From NCBI GenBank assembly GCA_003478355.1, contig QUFC01000009.1, positions 1-64,000 on the forward strand: a stretch of 64,000 nucleotides of DNA, read 5' to 3'. Position 1 is the stretch's first letter; each line of letters begins with the position of its first letter. Below the pieces are notes generated by a model. That model ran no database searches. It was given only the letters and a program-made list of their open reading frames with translations, and had not been told where the DNA came from. This stretch comes from Lachnospiraceae bacterium AM48-27BH (GTDB lineage Bacteria > Bacillota > Clostridia > Lachnospirales > Lachnospiraceae). Position numbers and translations under genes: made by a program. Positions 16,811 through 25,213 of this stretch are shown here, piece after piece.

Positions 16811-18270
16811 CTATTGGGATGTTTCTTCCTGATTGCGGAATGAGAACCTCACGCGGGTTCCTCCATGCTCTGAATCGGTAAAAATCTCACCGTGAAGGCT
16901 GGATCGGACCAGACTGTTAATCAGGCGAAGGCCGAGACCCGAACTGCTCGTGGACACTTTTTTATTATCAAAGCCGCAGCCATCGTCACGGACAGTCACC
17001 CAGGAATATCTTGGCCCCCGCTCGATCTGCATCTGGATCTTTCCTTCCTCCCTGTCAGGAAATGCGTATTTTAAGCTGTTCTGTATCAGCTCATTCACGA
17101 TCAGCGCCACCGTAGATGCCGTCGTTTCCATCAGCCACACATCATCTCCGGCAATCTGTGTCACGATCCGGCACTCCTCCTGGCTTCGGTTTTCCTGCAT
17201 ATTGTCACAAATTTTCTCCAGCAAAAACTTCAAGCTGACATGGTCGCTTCCTGTGCGGGATAACAGCTCATAGGTCACGTTCATGCTCCGCACATGAGCC
17301 GTGATCGTCCTGGCAAATGCCTTTACCCTGGCGTCTTTCGAATGGGCGGATTCTAATCCCACCAGGCTGATGATCGTCTGGAGATTATTCTTCACCCGAT
17401 GATGGACCTCATGGATCAGGGCCACACGGGAGGCAACCTCATCCTCTAGCTGACGTACCCTGGTCTTATCCCGGTACACCGCCGCAAAGCCATGGCAGAT
17501 CTCCTCCTCCCAGATGCCACTAAGCGTTGCTTCCAAGATGTGTCCGGCGATCTCCACCTCTTTTTTGATCGTCCCATTCTGTCCCAGGATTTCTGCCCTG
17601 CTGGCATCCGTCAGCTGCAGATCTATTACATTCCGTCCCACCAAAGGCATCGAATAACCAGCCTCCTGATACAGCTCCTCCGCCTTGGTGTTGGCAAACA
17701 CACAGATTCCCTCCTTATCATAGAATAACAGGGCGTCCTGAAGGCAGCTTACCGCCTTACTTAGCTGATTGCGGAACAGACGGGTCTCTCCCTCTTTGTT
17801 CTTAATACGGATAGCTCCGTATCCATCGCCGCATTGGGGTATTCATATGTCAAGGAACCGATCACACGCCCGTCTTTACTCAGGATCGGACTAACCGTAT
17901 GGCGCACCAGCAGCCGTCCATCATCAATAATACCGATCAGCCCCCTTCCGGAAATACCTTTTTCCAAAGCCCGGTACACCGCCGGTTCATCCTCTTTCTT
18001 CTCAATGTCCCCAATGATACTCCGTTTATAGAGGTCACAGTCCGGATGGCGGTACTGGGCCACCACCATGGACTCCCCATTTCTCGTCAACACATTAATA
18101 TAGGTATCTCCGCTTTCCAGATTCCCCACAAATGGCAGGGAGTGCGCCATCTCCAGCAAAATCCCCATATCCTCATCACTAAGATCCGTAAATCGCCTGA
18201 CCAGATAAACCATCTGCCTGTCGACATCGTCACGAACCAGCTCCGATTTCAACGTAAACTCCTTTTCCAT
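16811..18270 (-). CDS. Sensor histidine kinase, EutW/PdtaS-like (frame broken by one base)
   Basis: Two frames join into one kinase of about 486 residues. The N-terminal part (18270-17812) resembles the H_kinase_N sensor domain (LSDEDMGILLEMAHSLPFVGNLESGD, GRLLVRHTVSPIL). After a PAS-like segment come HisKA_2 (LIHEVHHRVKNNLQTI with the phospho-acceptor His) and HATPase_c (LIVNELIQNSLKYAF, VRDDGCGF, GLGLRLINSLV). One added base near 17811 joins ELS to RIKNKEGETRLFRNQL, so the break is probably a sequence error. Kinases of this kind pair with ANTAR response regulators; one is encoded 10 bases upstream. Signal unknown. Confidence 0.85.
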
Positions 18271-18280
18271 TGATCACGCC

Positions 18281-18853
18281 TCACTTTTCATAGGCTTTTA
18301 ACAGCATTTTTGCCAATTCTGTCATGGAAATCCCCTTATCCATGGACAGATGGCGCAGATAGGCATACGCATCCTGCTCTGACATCTGTCTCTGATCCAT
18401 GATCATACCCTTAGCCCGGTCCAGATACTTCCGGTCATCCAATGCCTCACGGGTGCGGCTGAATTCCCGCTTCATCTCTTCCCACTGGCGGTAATTATTC
18501 AGGGCGATCTTCACTGCCGGCATCAGCGTATCCTCGTCCACCGGTTTTACAATATATCCCATTGCGTCCATGTCCACCGCCTGATCCGCGATCTCCTTGT
18601 CCCGGTAAGCCGTCAGGATCATAACAAAGCCTGCCAGCTTATCCTCATGGATCACCCGCGCTGCCTCAAGCCCGGTCATCACCGGCATATTCACATCCAT
18701 GATCACAAAATCCGGATGCTTCTGCTTGCAGACCGTGATGGCGTCCAGTCCATCCTCTGCCTCTCCCACTACTTCAAATCCGTTATTCTCCAGAATCTCC
18801 CGAATATACATCCGGATCAAAACCTCATCATCTGCAATCACTACTTTATACAT
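18281..18853 (-). CDS. Response regulator with ANTAR RNA-binding domain (EutV-like)
   Basis: 190 residues from ATG 18853 (GGGGGAAG upstream). The receiver domain (residues 1-120) has the acidic pair DDE, the phospho-acceptor Asp in DFVIMDVNMP, the Thr in LTAYRD and the Lys in IVKPVDE. The C-terminal three-helix ANTAR domain (about 130-190) reads RKYLDRAKGMIMDQRQMSEQDAY...AKMLL. ANTAR regulators bind paired hexaloop hairpins in nascent RNA and prevent terminator folding. A matching hairpin pair and terminator occur in the permease operon leader at 12764-12845. It is co-transcribed with the kinase gene. Confidence 0.92.
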   Translation of the reverse strand: MYKVVIADDEVLIRMYIREILENNGFEVVGEAEDGLDAITVCKQKHPDFVIMDVNMPVMTGLEAARVIHEDKLAGFVMILTAYRDKEIADQAVDMDAMGYIVKPVDEDTLMPAVKIALNNYRQWEEMKREFSRTREALDDRKYLDRAKGMIMDQRQMSEQDAYAYLRHLSMDKGISMTELAKMLLKAYEK

Positions 18854-19207
18854 GCACTTCCCCCAACATCCTTCTAACATAACTGGCCAGTACCGTCCCG
18901 GTCAACGCAGCAGGCGCGCAGATCTACTGGGCAGTTTCATTCCAACTTATTCATACAATAACATTGATACTACAGTATATCACATTTCTCCCCGCTTTAC
19001 AAACCACTATTCACAGGCTATACTTCTTTTATCGTTACTGTTCACGCGTTGCGCAAACAGCAACGGATTTTGCCGATGCTTCGCATTCCAAATCGGCAAA
19101 ATCTGTTACCACCACGGTATCATACGGCATTTTCAGTTCAGAAAATGCCTACCCGTGTACAGTAATCTTTTATCAAACATTTTATGAAAGGCTGCAGCAT
19201 AGATATC
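18854..19207. other. 354-base intergenic region with paired hairpins and a 19-bp repeat
   Basis: Between the divergent ANTAR and ROK genes. It contains the GTTCACGCGTTGCGCAAAC repeat (19040-19058), a long hairpin GGATTTTGCCGAT / AATCGGCAAAATCT (19065-19104), and a hairpin GGCATTTTC / GAAAATGCC (19127-19149) set inside an outer CACGG / CCGTG pairing. No gene is visible. Confidence 0.6.
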
Positions 19208-20302
19208 ATGGAAAAACGAAATCTTACAAGAACGAAGATCATCCAGTACCTGTTCCACCATCCGGCCACTTCAAAATCAGAACTGGCCAGAGATCTGGAT
19301 TTAAGTATGCCTACGGTTCTCTCCCACATCGGAGAGCTGCTGCAGGACGGCATGATCGCGGAGATCGGCGAGTACGCATCCACCGGCGGAAGGAAGGCAA
19401 AAAGCATTGGACTCAATCCTTCTTACTGTCAGTCTATGGGGCTGGTCATCACAGCCAATCACCTGGAAATGGTCCTGGTCAACCTGAAATTTGAAATCCA
19501 AAGCTCCAGACGGACCCGCCTGAAATTTTCCAGGAATCTGTCTTACTGCGCCGAGGTCTCCAGCCAGGTCCGTCAATTTCTGGCTGATTGTTCCGGTAAT
19601 ATTCCGGTTCTTGGCATCGGTGTCGCCATTCCCGGGATCATCGATCCGCAAAAACAGCTGGTGACGAAATCTCATGCGCTTGACCTCAACAACTACAGCC
19701 TCCAGTTTCTGTCACAGGCGCTCCCCCTGCCTGCCTATTTTGAAAATGACGCCAATGCAGCCATGCTGGCAGAAGATCCGCAGAAATATCAGAACGCCGT
19801 CTATCTATCCCTTAACCATACATTAGGCGGTGCTTTCTGCATGGACGGAAAAATATTCCGGGGACAGAGCCAGAAAGCCGGAGAATTCGGCCACATGATC
19901 CTGATCCCAGGTGGCAAGACCTGCTACTGCGGCAAATCCGGCTGTGCAGATGCCTATTGCGCTGCCAGTGCTTTGACCAATGGCAGCCGCATTTCCCTGG
20001 AGGAATTTCTGACGCATCTGTTGTCCAAAGAACCAGACTTTCTCTGTCTCTGGGAGCGATATCTGGATCATCTGGCGGTTCTGGTGTCCAATCTGCGGAT
20101 GGCTTATGATATGGATATCATTCTTGGTGGAGACGTAGGCGGAATTTTTGCGGAATACCCGGAACAGCTGATGGCACTGTCGGAAAAGCTGATGCTTGAT
20201 AACCGTTTTGATCCGGACACCTCCTATCTACGCACCTGTTCCTATAAAAAAGAAGCATCCGCCATCGGAGCCGCCAAACACTTTTTCGCAGAAATCTGTT
20301 AA
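19208..20302 (+). CDS. ROK-family transcriptional regulator (NagC/XylR type)
   Basis: 364 residues from ATG 19208; an ATG at 19184 has no ribosome site and 19208 itself has only GAAAGG at a long distance, so the start is uncertain. An N-terminal winged helix (SKSELARDLDLSMPTVLSHIGELLQDGMI) precedes a ROK sugar-kinase-like domain with GIGVAIPGIID, ENDANAAMLAE and the zinc motif CYCGKSGCADAYC. Such proteins are usually repressors sensing a sugar or sugar phosphate. A NagC-like AT-rich palindrome lies before the next gene, a zinc dehydrogenase, suggesting local control. Confidence 0.9.
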   Translation: MEKRNLTRTKIIQYLFHHPATSKSELARDLDLSMPTVLSHIGELLQDGMIAEIGEYASTGGRKAKSIGLNPSYCQSMGLVITANHLEMVLVNLKFEIQSSRRTRLKFSRNLSYCAEVSSQVRQFLADCSGNIPVLGIGVAIPGIIDPQKQLVTKSHALDLNNYSLQFLSQALPLPAYFENDANAAMLAEDPQKYQNAVYLSLNHTLGGAFCMDGKIFRGQSQKAGEFGHMILIPGGKTCYCGKSGCADAYCAASALTNGSRISLEEFLTHLLSKEPDFLCLWERYLDHLAVLVSNLRMAYDMDIILGGDVGGIFAEYPEQLMALSEKLMLDNRFDPDTSYLRTCSYKKEASAIGAAKHFFAEIC

Positions 20303-20347
20303 GCTCTGCTGGTTTTTGCTGACGAATCCTTTTTGGAATCACCACTT

Positions 20348-20387
20348 AAGAATCCCGCATGTAACTTTCCATGCTGGATTCTTTTTT
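20348..20387 (+). terminator. Terminator of the ROK gene
   Basis: AAGAATCC and GGATTCTT arms with an inner CATG pairing, followed by a T run, 45 bases past the ROK stop. Confidence 0.75.
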
Positions 20388-20388
20388 A

Positions 20389-20417
20389 TTGACAAATCTG
20401 CCTCTTTGCATCATAAT
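20389..20417 (+). promoter_or_regulatory. Sigma-A promoter of the zinc dehydrogenase
   Basis: TTGACA (20389-20394), 17-bp spacer, CATAAT (20412-20417). Confidence 0.7.
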
Positions 20418-20424
20418 AAAGTTA

Positions 20425-20461
20425 CTTACATAAAATATTTTATAAAAGTTATTTTATAAGT
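20425..20461. promoter_or_regulatory. Palindromic operator, probable ROK site
   Basis: Downstream of the promoter, ACTTACATAAAATA and TATTTTATAAGT form an inverted repeat that also contains the perfect palindrome ATAAAATATTTTAT. It resembles the AT-rich TTATTTT-type sites of NagC-like ROK proteins. The position between promoter and ribosome site would let bound repressor act as a roadblock. Confidence 0.55.
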
Positions 20462-20480
20462 TTGAAAGGAGATTCCAACT

Positions 20481-21509
20481 ATGCTTCAGCAGGTAATGAC
20501 AAAACCAGGAGAGATCATTTTTCAGGAAGTACCTGTCCCGGAAATCGGCGATAACCAGGTGCTTGTAAAGATCATGAAAATCGGTATCTGTGGATCGGAC
20601 ATCCATGTTTACCACGGCAAACACCCATTTACCAAATATCCGGTGACACAGGGGCACGAGGTATCCGGCCAGATCGTGAAATGTGGGGCTAACGTGACCG
20701 AGTTCCATGAAGGCCAGAAAATCACCATCGAGCCTCAGGTTTACTGTGGGCACTGCTATCCGTGCCGTCATGGCAAATACAACCTCTGCGAAGAGCTGAA
20801 GGTTATGGGCTTCCAGACCACAGGAACAGCTTCAGAATATTTCGCCGTGGACGCTTCCAAGGTGACACCGATCCCGGAAGAGATGTCCTATGACGAGGGA
20901 GCCATGATCGAACCTCTGGCAGTGGCTGTACATGGGGTAAAACAGATGGGCGATGTGACCGGTATGAATATCGTAGTCATCGGCGCAGGCCCTATCGGCA
21001 ACCTGGTGGCGCAGACTGCCAAGGGAATGGGCGCCGCCAAGGTCATGATCACTGACGTCAGCGACCTGCGTCTGGAAAAAGCAAAGGAATGCGGCATTGA
21101 CGTGTGCGTGAATACGAAAAATAAGGATTTCGGAGAAGCCATGATCGATGCTTTCGGCCCGGATAAAGCGGATGTGATCTATGACTGCGCCGGCAATAAC
21201 ATCACCATGGGACAGGCCATCAAATACGCCCGCAAAGGCAGCGTCATCGTCCTGGTAGCTGTTTTCGCAGACATGGCTACTGTAGATCTGGCTGTGGCAA
21301 ACGACCACGAGCTGGACATCAAGAGCACCATGATGTACCGCCACGATGACTATGTGGATGCCATCCGTCTGGTCAATGAAGGCAAAGTCCATCTGCGCCC
21401 ATTGATCTCCAAGACATTTGTATTTCAAGATTATCTGAAAGCATATCAATATATTGATAACAACCGGGAAACAACCATGAAAGTATTGATTGATGTGCAG
21501 GGAAAGTAA
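20481..21509 (+). CDS. Zinc-dependent medium-chain alcohol/polyol dehydrogenase
   Basis: 342 residues with AAAGGAGATTCCAACT before the ATG. Catalytic zinc ligands are in GICGSDIHVYHG and TQGHEVSG; the structural zinc loop is CGHCYPCRHGKYNLC. The Rossmann motif is VVIGAGPIGNLVAQ. The protein resembles sorbitol/L-iditol or threonine-type dehydrogenases, which oxidise a secondary alcohol with NAD. It is a monocistronic unit next to the ROK regulator and opposite a Gfo/Idh/MocA oxidoreductase, pointing to sugar or polyol metabolism. The exact substrate cannot be told. Confidence 0.9.
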   Translation: MLQQVMTKPGEIIFQEVPVPEIGDNQVLVKIMKIGICGSDIHVYHGKHPFTKYPVTQGHEVSGQIVKCGANVTEFHEGQKITIEPQVYCGHCYPCRHGKYNLCEELKVMGFQTTGTASEYFAVDASKVTPIPEEMSYDEGAMIEPLAVAVHGVKQMGDVTGMNIVVIGAGPIGNLVAQTAKGMGAAKVMITDVSDLRLEKAKECGIDVCVNTKNKDFGEAMIDAFGPDKADVIYDCAGNNITMGQAIKYARKGSVIVLVAVFADMATVDLAVANDHELDIKSTMMYRHDDYVDAIRLVNEGKVHLRPLISKTFVFQDYLKAYQYIDNNRETTMKVLIDVQGK

Positions 21510-21541
21510 AAGTGGTACTCGTGCTGAAAAACTGCACTAAC

Positions 21542-21584
21542 GAAAAACGCCGCAGGATCTATGTTCCAATCCTGCGGCGTTTTC
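21542..21584. terminator. Bidirectional terminator between convergent genes
   Basis: GAAAAACGCCGCAGGAT and ATCCTGCGGCGTTTTCC arms around an 11-base loop, between the zinc dehydrogenase and the oxidoreductase. Confidence 0.85.
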
Positions 21585-21637
21585 CGTTATACAGTCTCCA
21601 CATCATCAGCGAATGCGGTTCCTGTCCAAATATTCCT

Positions 21638-22639
21638 TTACACTTCTACCGTTCCATGAGTCCGTCCCGCTTCCTGAATGGAATCGATCAACCGGATGCT
21701 CATAAACGCATCTTTGATATGTACATAATCCTGGGTATTTTCTTCCAGTGCCTTATAAAACTTATCGATCAGCTTGCCATGGCTTGCGCCGTAATAAAAC
21801 TTAGTTCCCGGCATCTTGGCATCCTCTACCAGACGCTCCCTGGTGCCGTCCTCATTCAGCTTATACAGGATATTCTCAATGATGGCATACTCGGCCTTTT
21901 CCATCTGAACAGAAATCTGCACGCTCTCATTCTTATAGTTTGCCACAGTTGCCACAAATAAACCGCGGGCACCATTTACAAAGTCCAGGCTGGCAGTTAC
22001 GGAATCTTCTACCTCAATCCCATAGTCCAGCACCTGACCAACGGTCGCTCTCAAAGCCTTGATCGGTCCACATAAGAAATACAACAGATCCAGGGTATGG
22101 ACAGACTGGTTGATCATACAGCCGCCGCCTGCGGTCTCCCATTTACCTCTCCAGGGCTTCACATCATAATAGGACTTCGGTCTTGCCCACGGAACGATCC
22201 CCTTGGCTCCGGTTACTTTGCCGTACTCACCGCTGTCAATGATGTCTTTTAACATCTCCACTGATTCATTAAAACGGTTCTGAAGGCAGATTCCCATATG
22301 TACGTCCGGGTGTGCCGCCTCAAACTCCACAAATTCCTGTCCCTGTCTGGTATTCAATGCCACTGGCTTCTCACAGAACACGTTGCAGCCCTGCGCTGCG
22401 CAGTACTCAGATACCGGCACATGAAGATAATGTGGCAGGCATACATGAACCACATCTGGTTTCTCCTTCTCCACCATCTCCTGATAATCTGTATAAAATG
22501 GAACACCCGCCGGAGCGCCCTCTCTCTTGCTCTCATCAATGTCACAGACTGCCGCCAGTGTAATCTCTGGATTCTTTGCAATGGCCGCCAGATGGATTCC
22601 TGATATATCTCCCAGTCCGATCACCGCTGCTCTTTTCAT
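21638..22639 (-). CDS. Gfo/Idh/MocA family oxidoreductase
   Basis: 333 residues from ATG 22639 (GGGGAGGGTATTTACC upstream). The N-terminal Rossmann fold has VIGLGDISGIHLAAIAKNP and AAVCDIDE; the family signature CEKPVALNTRQGQEF contains the catalytic-type EKP; GGGCMINQSVHTLDLLYFLCG carries the conserved His-Asp pair of the C-terminal domain. Members oxidise or reduce sugars, inositols or their derivatives with NAD(P). It is convergent with the zinc dehydrogenase. Substrate unknown. Confidence 0.9.
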   Translation of the reverse strand: MKRAAVIGLGDISGIHLAAIAKNPEITLAAVCDIDESKREGAPAGVPFYTDYQEMVEKEKPDVVHVCLPHYLHVPVSEYCAAQGCNVFCEKPVALNTRQGQEFVEFEAAHPDVHMGICLQNRFNESVEMLKDIIDSGEYGKVTGAKGIVPWARPKSYYDVKPWRGKWETAGGGCMINQSVHTLDLLYFLCGPIKALRATVGQVLDYGIEVEDSVTASLDFVNGARGLFVATVANYKNESVQISVQMEKAEYAIIENILYKLNEDGTRERLVEDAKMPGTKFYYGASHGKLIDKFYKALEENTQDYVHIKDAFMSIRLIDSIQEAGRTHGTVEV

Positions 22640-22777
22640 GGTAAATACCCTCCCCAAAAATGATGTCATTTATAATTTTCTTGCTATGAGCAAGTTTACC
22701 ACATTTTTACAGAGAAAACCAGTACCATATCCCATGGAAATCAAATTATTGCGGCTGATCCGCAGGCTTTCAAAACA

Positions 22778-23077
22778 TCAGTCAAAAATTTTTGTAATAT
22801 CCTGATATCGGTTCATCACACGATAAATCTCTACATACTCGCTGCTTATCTTATAAATAATTACATAATCTTCCCATATCGCATACTTATAATTTGTCCG
22901 AAAGCTGACTCGTCTGGAAAGATCTGATCCCATTCCTGGAAACATCTGAAGATTTTCAAATTTGTCATAAATTTCCTTTATGGTCTTTGCAGCATATTCC
23001 TCATTGTCTTCAGCAATGTAATCTTTAATGTTCTTCAGATCTTTTACAACTATCGGGTTGATCCGTAGTCTTAACAT
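22778..23077 (-). CDS. RelE/ParE-family toxin
   Basis: 99 residues. The typical fold order is visible: VVKDLKNIKDYIAEDN (helix pair), TIKEIYDKFENLQMFPGMG, then YAIWEDYVIIYKISSEYVEIYRVMNRYQD, which matches the C-terminal strand block of ParE/RelE toxins. It is encoded 1 base after the antitoxin gene, the usual antitoxin-first order. ParE types poison gyrase and RelE types cleave mRNA; which applies here cannot be told from sequence alone. Confidence 0.88.
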   Translation of the reverse strand: MLRLRINPIVVKDLKNIKDYIAEDNEEYAAKTIKEIYDKFENLQMFPGMGSDLSRRVSFRTNYKYAIWEDYVIIYKISSEYVEIYRVMNRYQDITKIFD

Positions 23078-23078
23078 C

Positions 23079-23327
23079 TTATTCCCCCATGAGTGTTTTC
23101 AGTTCATCCAAATTCAGCCAGCCTTCACCATCTTTCACTGCTTCTTCGGCTTCCTGCAATTTCATCAGAAGTTTTTTCTCTGCACGATCACGCTCATAAT
23201 CTTCAATATCCATAACTACAAAACGTCCTCTGCCATTTTTAGTCAAATATACCGGTTCTCCTCTGTGACAGTTTTTCAAAACTTCATTATAATTTCTCAA
23301 ATCAGACACTGGTAAAATATTTGCCAT
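23079..23327 (-). CDS. Phd/YefM-family antitoxin
   Basis: 82 residues. The N-terminal DNA-binding segment ILPVSDLRNYNEVLKNCHRGEPVYLTKNGRGRFVVMDIEDYER is characteristic of Phd/YefM; the acidic C-terminal half (EAEEAVKDGEGWLNLDELK) would bind and neutralise the toxin encoded immediately downstream. Such antitoxins repress their own operon. Confidence 0.9.
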   Translation of the reverse strand: MANILPVSDLRNYNEVLKNCHRGEPVYLTKNGRGRFVVMDIEDYERDRAEKKLLMKLQEAEEAVKDGEGWLNLDELKTLMGE

Positions 23328-23502
23328 ATTTGTTCAACTCCTTCTATTATTTCACATTGCTTCTGTTAATTATATTATACACCATAAATCGTAAAATTCA
23401 ACGTAATCTTTTACAGCTAGTTAGGAGTGTTCTTTATTACATTAGTGCAATAAAATCATCTCTATCCCAACTCTACTCCCAATCCCACCAAACTCCAGGC
23501 AC

Positions 23503-23546
23503 AAAAAAAGCTCAGAAGTCCTTGACTTTACAAGGAATTTCTGAGC
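23503..23546 (-). terminator. Terminator of the tRNA-Phe/tRNA-Gly transcript
   Basis: On the minus strand GCTCAGAA...TTCTGAGC with an inner CCTTG / CAAGG pairing is followed by seven T (23503-23509). Confidence 0.8.
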
Positions 23547-23687
23547 AACAAAAAAGCGGGTGATGGGGTGCTAGGCGCCAGTGGCGCCTGTTTAGCACCG
23601 ACCGGAGCGGAGCGGAGACCGAACCGCAGGTTCGATTCACATCACCTCATAGCCTGATTTTGAGCAACAAAAAAAGCGGGTGATGGG
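23542..23687. repeat. tRNA-Gly 3'-end duplication flanking a hairpin element
   Basis: A direct repeat of about 26 bases (TGAGCAACAAAAAAGCGGG plus TGATGGG) occurs at 23542-23567 and 23661-23687; the second copy contains the 3' end of tRNA-Gly. Between them are the stem GGTGCTA / TAGCACC around GGCGCC-AGT-GGCGCC, the core-like GACCGGAGCGGAGCGG, a CGAACC / GGTTCG hairpin, and a partial inverted copy of the tRNA end. The layout resembles a looser relative of the dispersed hairpin element. Confidence 0.6.
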
Positions 23688-23745
23688 AATCGAACCCACG
23701 TATCCAGCTTGGAAGGCTGGTGTTCTACCATTGAACTACACCCGC
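23675..23745 (-). tRNA. tRNA-Gly (anticodon TCC)
   Basis: Complete cloverleaf: acceptor GCGGGTG / CACCCGC, D arm, anticodon stem CCAGC / GCTGG around CTTCCAA (anticodon TCC), T arm GTGGG-TTCGATT-CCCAT. Discriminator U, no encoded CCA. Confidence 0.95.
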
Positions 23746-23749
23746 GTAA

Positions 23750-23822
<73 letters not shown>

Positions 23823-24014
23823 CCGTCATGCTGTCGCTTTCGCGACTTCAGACTTAGATAGTTTACTCTATTTTTTCTTGATTGTCAACCTAATTTTTGT
23901 GTGGTAAACTAATCATATGCTTCGCGCTTTCAGGCGTGAAATCAGGCGGTCGGAGCGGCAAGTGCACAGACCTGCCAAACCATTACCTGTCATCAACGAA
24001 AGGACTGACCATTT

Positions 24015-25175
24015 ATGAATAAAAAAGAAGTAGCGGAGATCCGCCGCCAGTACGTTCCGGAGCGGTGTACCATTTCCCGGATCTGCGGATGCTATGTAGA
24101 TGCAGAAAAGAATATCAAAACAACCATGAAAGAGGCATTTCTCTCTCTCCCAGAAGACGATGCGTTTAAATATTTTACCATTTTCAAAAAAACTCTGTCC
24201 GGTACTGTGGGACGCAACCTGGTGAATCTGGATTTCCCGCTGGAAGAGGAACATGAGGGCGGCCACCAGGAGTTCTTATTAAAACTGCGCAACAGCAAGT
24301 TAAAGGACGACGCACTGGTGGAGGAGTTCTACAACCGGATCATTGACACCTTCCCATTTGGAGAAAATTATTACATCATCCTGATCCATGTTGCCTACGA
24401 TGTACCTGGAAAAGCAACGGACGGCACCGAGATGTACGACGCTTCCGACAATGTATTTGAATACCTGTTATGCAGTCTCTGTCCAGTGCATCTGTCCAAA
24501 CCTGGACTTGGTTATAATGAAGCCAAAAACTGCATCGAAAACCGGATTCAGGACTGGATCGTGGACCAGCCAATGAAGGGCTTTTTATTCCCAGCCTTCA
24601 ATGACCGCTACACCGATATCCACAGTATGCTCTATTACACCAAAAACGCCACCGACTTACAGGAAGATTTCCTGAAAAATATGTTCGGCTGCACCCGTAT
24701 CCCACTGGACGCTGACAGCCAGAAGGAGACCTTCAACTGCCTGATCGCGGATACCCTGGGAACAGACTGCGATTACAGTGTGGTGAAAAATATCCATGAG
24801 ATTTTAAATGAAAAGATCGAGGAATTCAAAGACAGCCCGGAGCCATTAGAGCTTGGCAAGCAGGATGTCCGCCGCCTCTTCGAGGACAGCGGTGTACCGG
24901 ACTCCCGCATGGAAGATTTTGACCAGTGTTATGACGAGGAGGTCGGTGAGCAGACCACGTTCTTAGCTACGAATATCGCAAGCTCCAGAAAATTCAACAT
25001 CGAGACACCGGATGTAGTGGTAAAAGTCAATCCAGAAGCCGCCGATCTGGTAGAAACGCGGATCATCGACGGACGACAGTGCCTGGTGATCGCGATTAAT
25101 GAACATGTGGAAGTGAATGGGATTAGTATCGCGGTAGCGCCGGAAGGAGTTGCTGGGACGGAAACAGAGAAATAA
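24015..25175 (+). CDS. DUF4317 family protein
   Basis: 386 residues with ACGAAAGGACTG before the ATG. The N-terminus (MNKKEVAEIRRQY...ISRICGCYVDAEKN) and the internal PFGENYYIILIHVAYDVPGKATDG and FEYLLCSLCPVHLSKPGL segments match my memory of DUF4317, a family widespread in Lachnospiraceae and without assigned function. It appears soluble, with no signal peptide or membrane helix. About 55 bases of its 5' leader resemble the leader of the MATE gene at 48133. It stands alone between tRNA genes and an AbiE system. Confidence 0.8.
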   Translation: MNKKEVAEIRRQYVPERCTISRICGCYVDAEKNIKTTMKEAFLSLPEDDAFKYFTIFKKTLSGTVGRNLVNLDFPLEEEHEGGHQEFLLKLRNSKLKDDALVEEFYNRIIDTFPFGENYYIILIHVAYDVPGKATDGTEMYDASDNVFEYLLCSLCPVHLSKPGLGYNEAKNCIENRIQDWIVDQPMKGFLFPAFNDRYTDIHSMLYYTKNATDLQEDFLKNMFGCTRIPLDADSQKETFNCLIADTLGTDCDYSVVKNIHEILNEKIEEFKDSPEPLELGKQDVRRLFEDSGVPDSRMEDFDQCYDEEVGEQTTFLATNIASSRKFNIETPDVVVKVNPEAADLVETRIIDGRQCLVIAINEHVEVNGISIAVAPEGVAGTETEK

Positions 25176-25213
25176 ATACATCATTTGGGGGGCATAAACA
25201 TGTGCCCCCTCAT

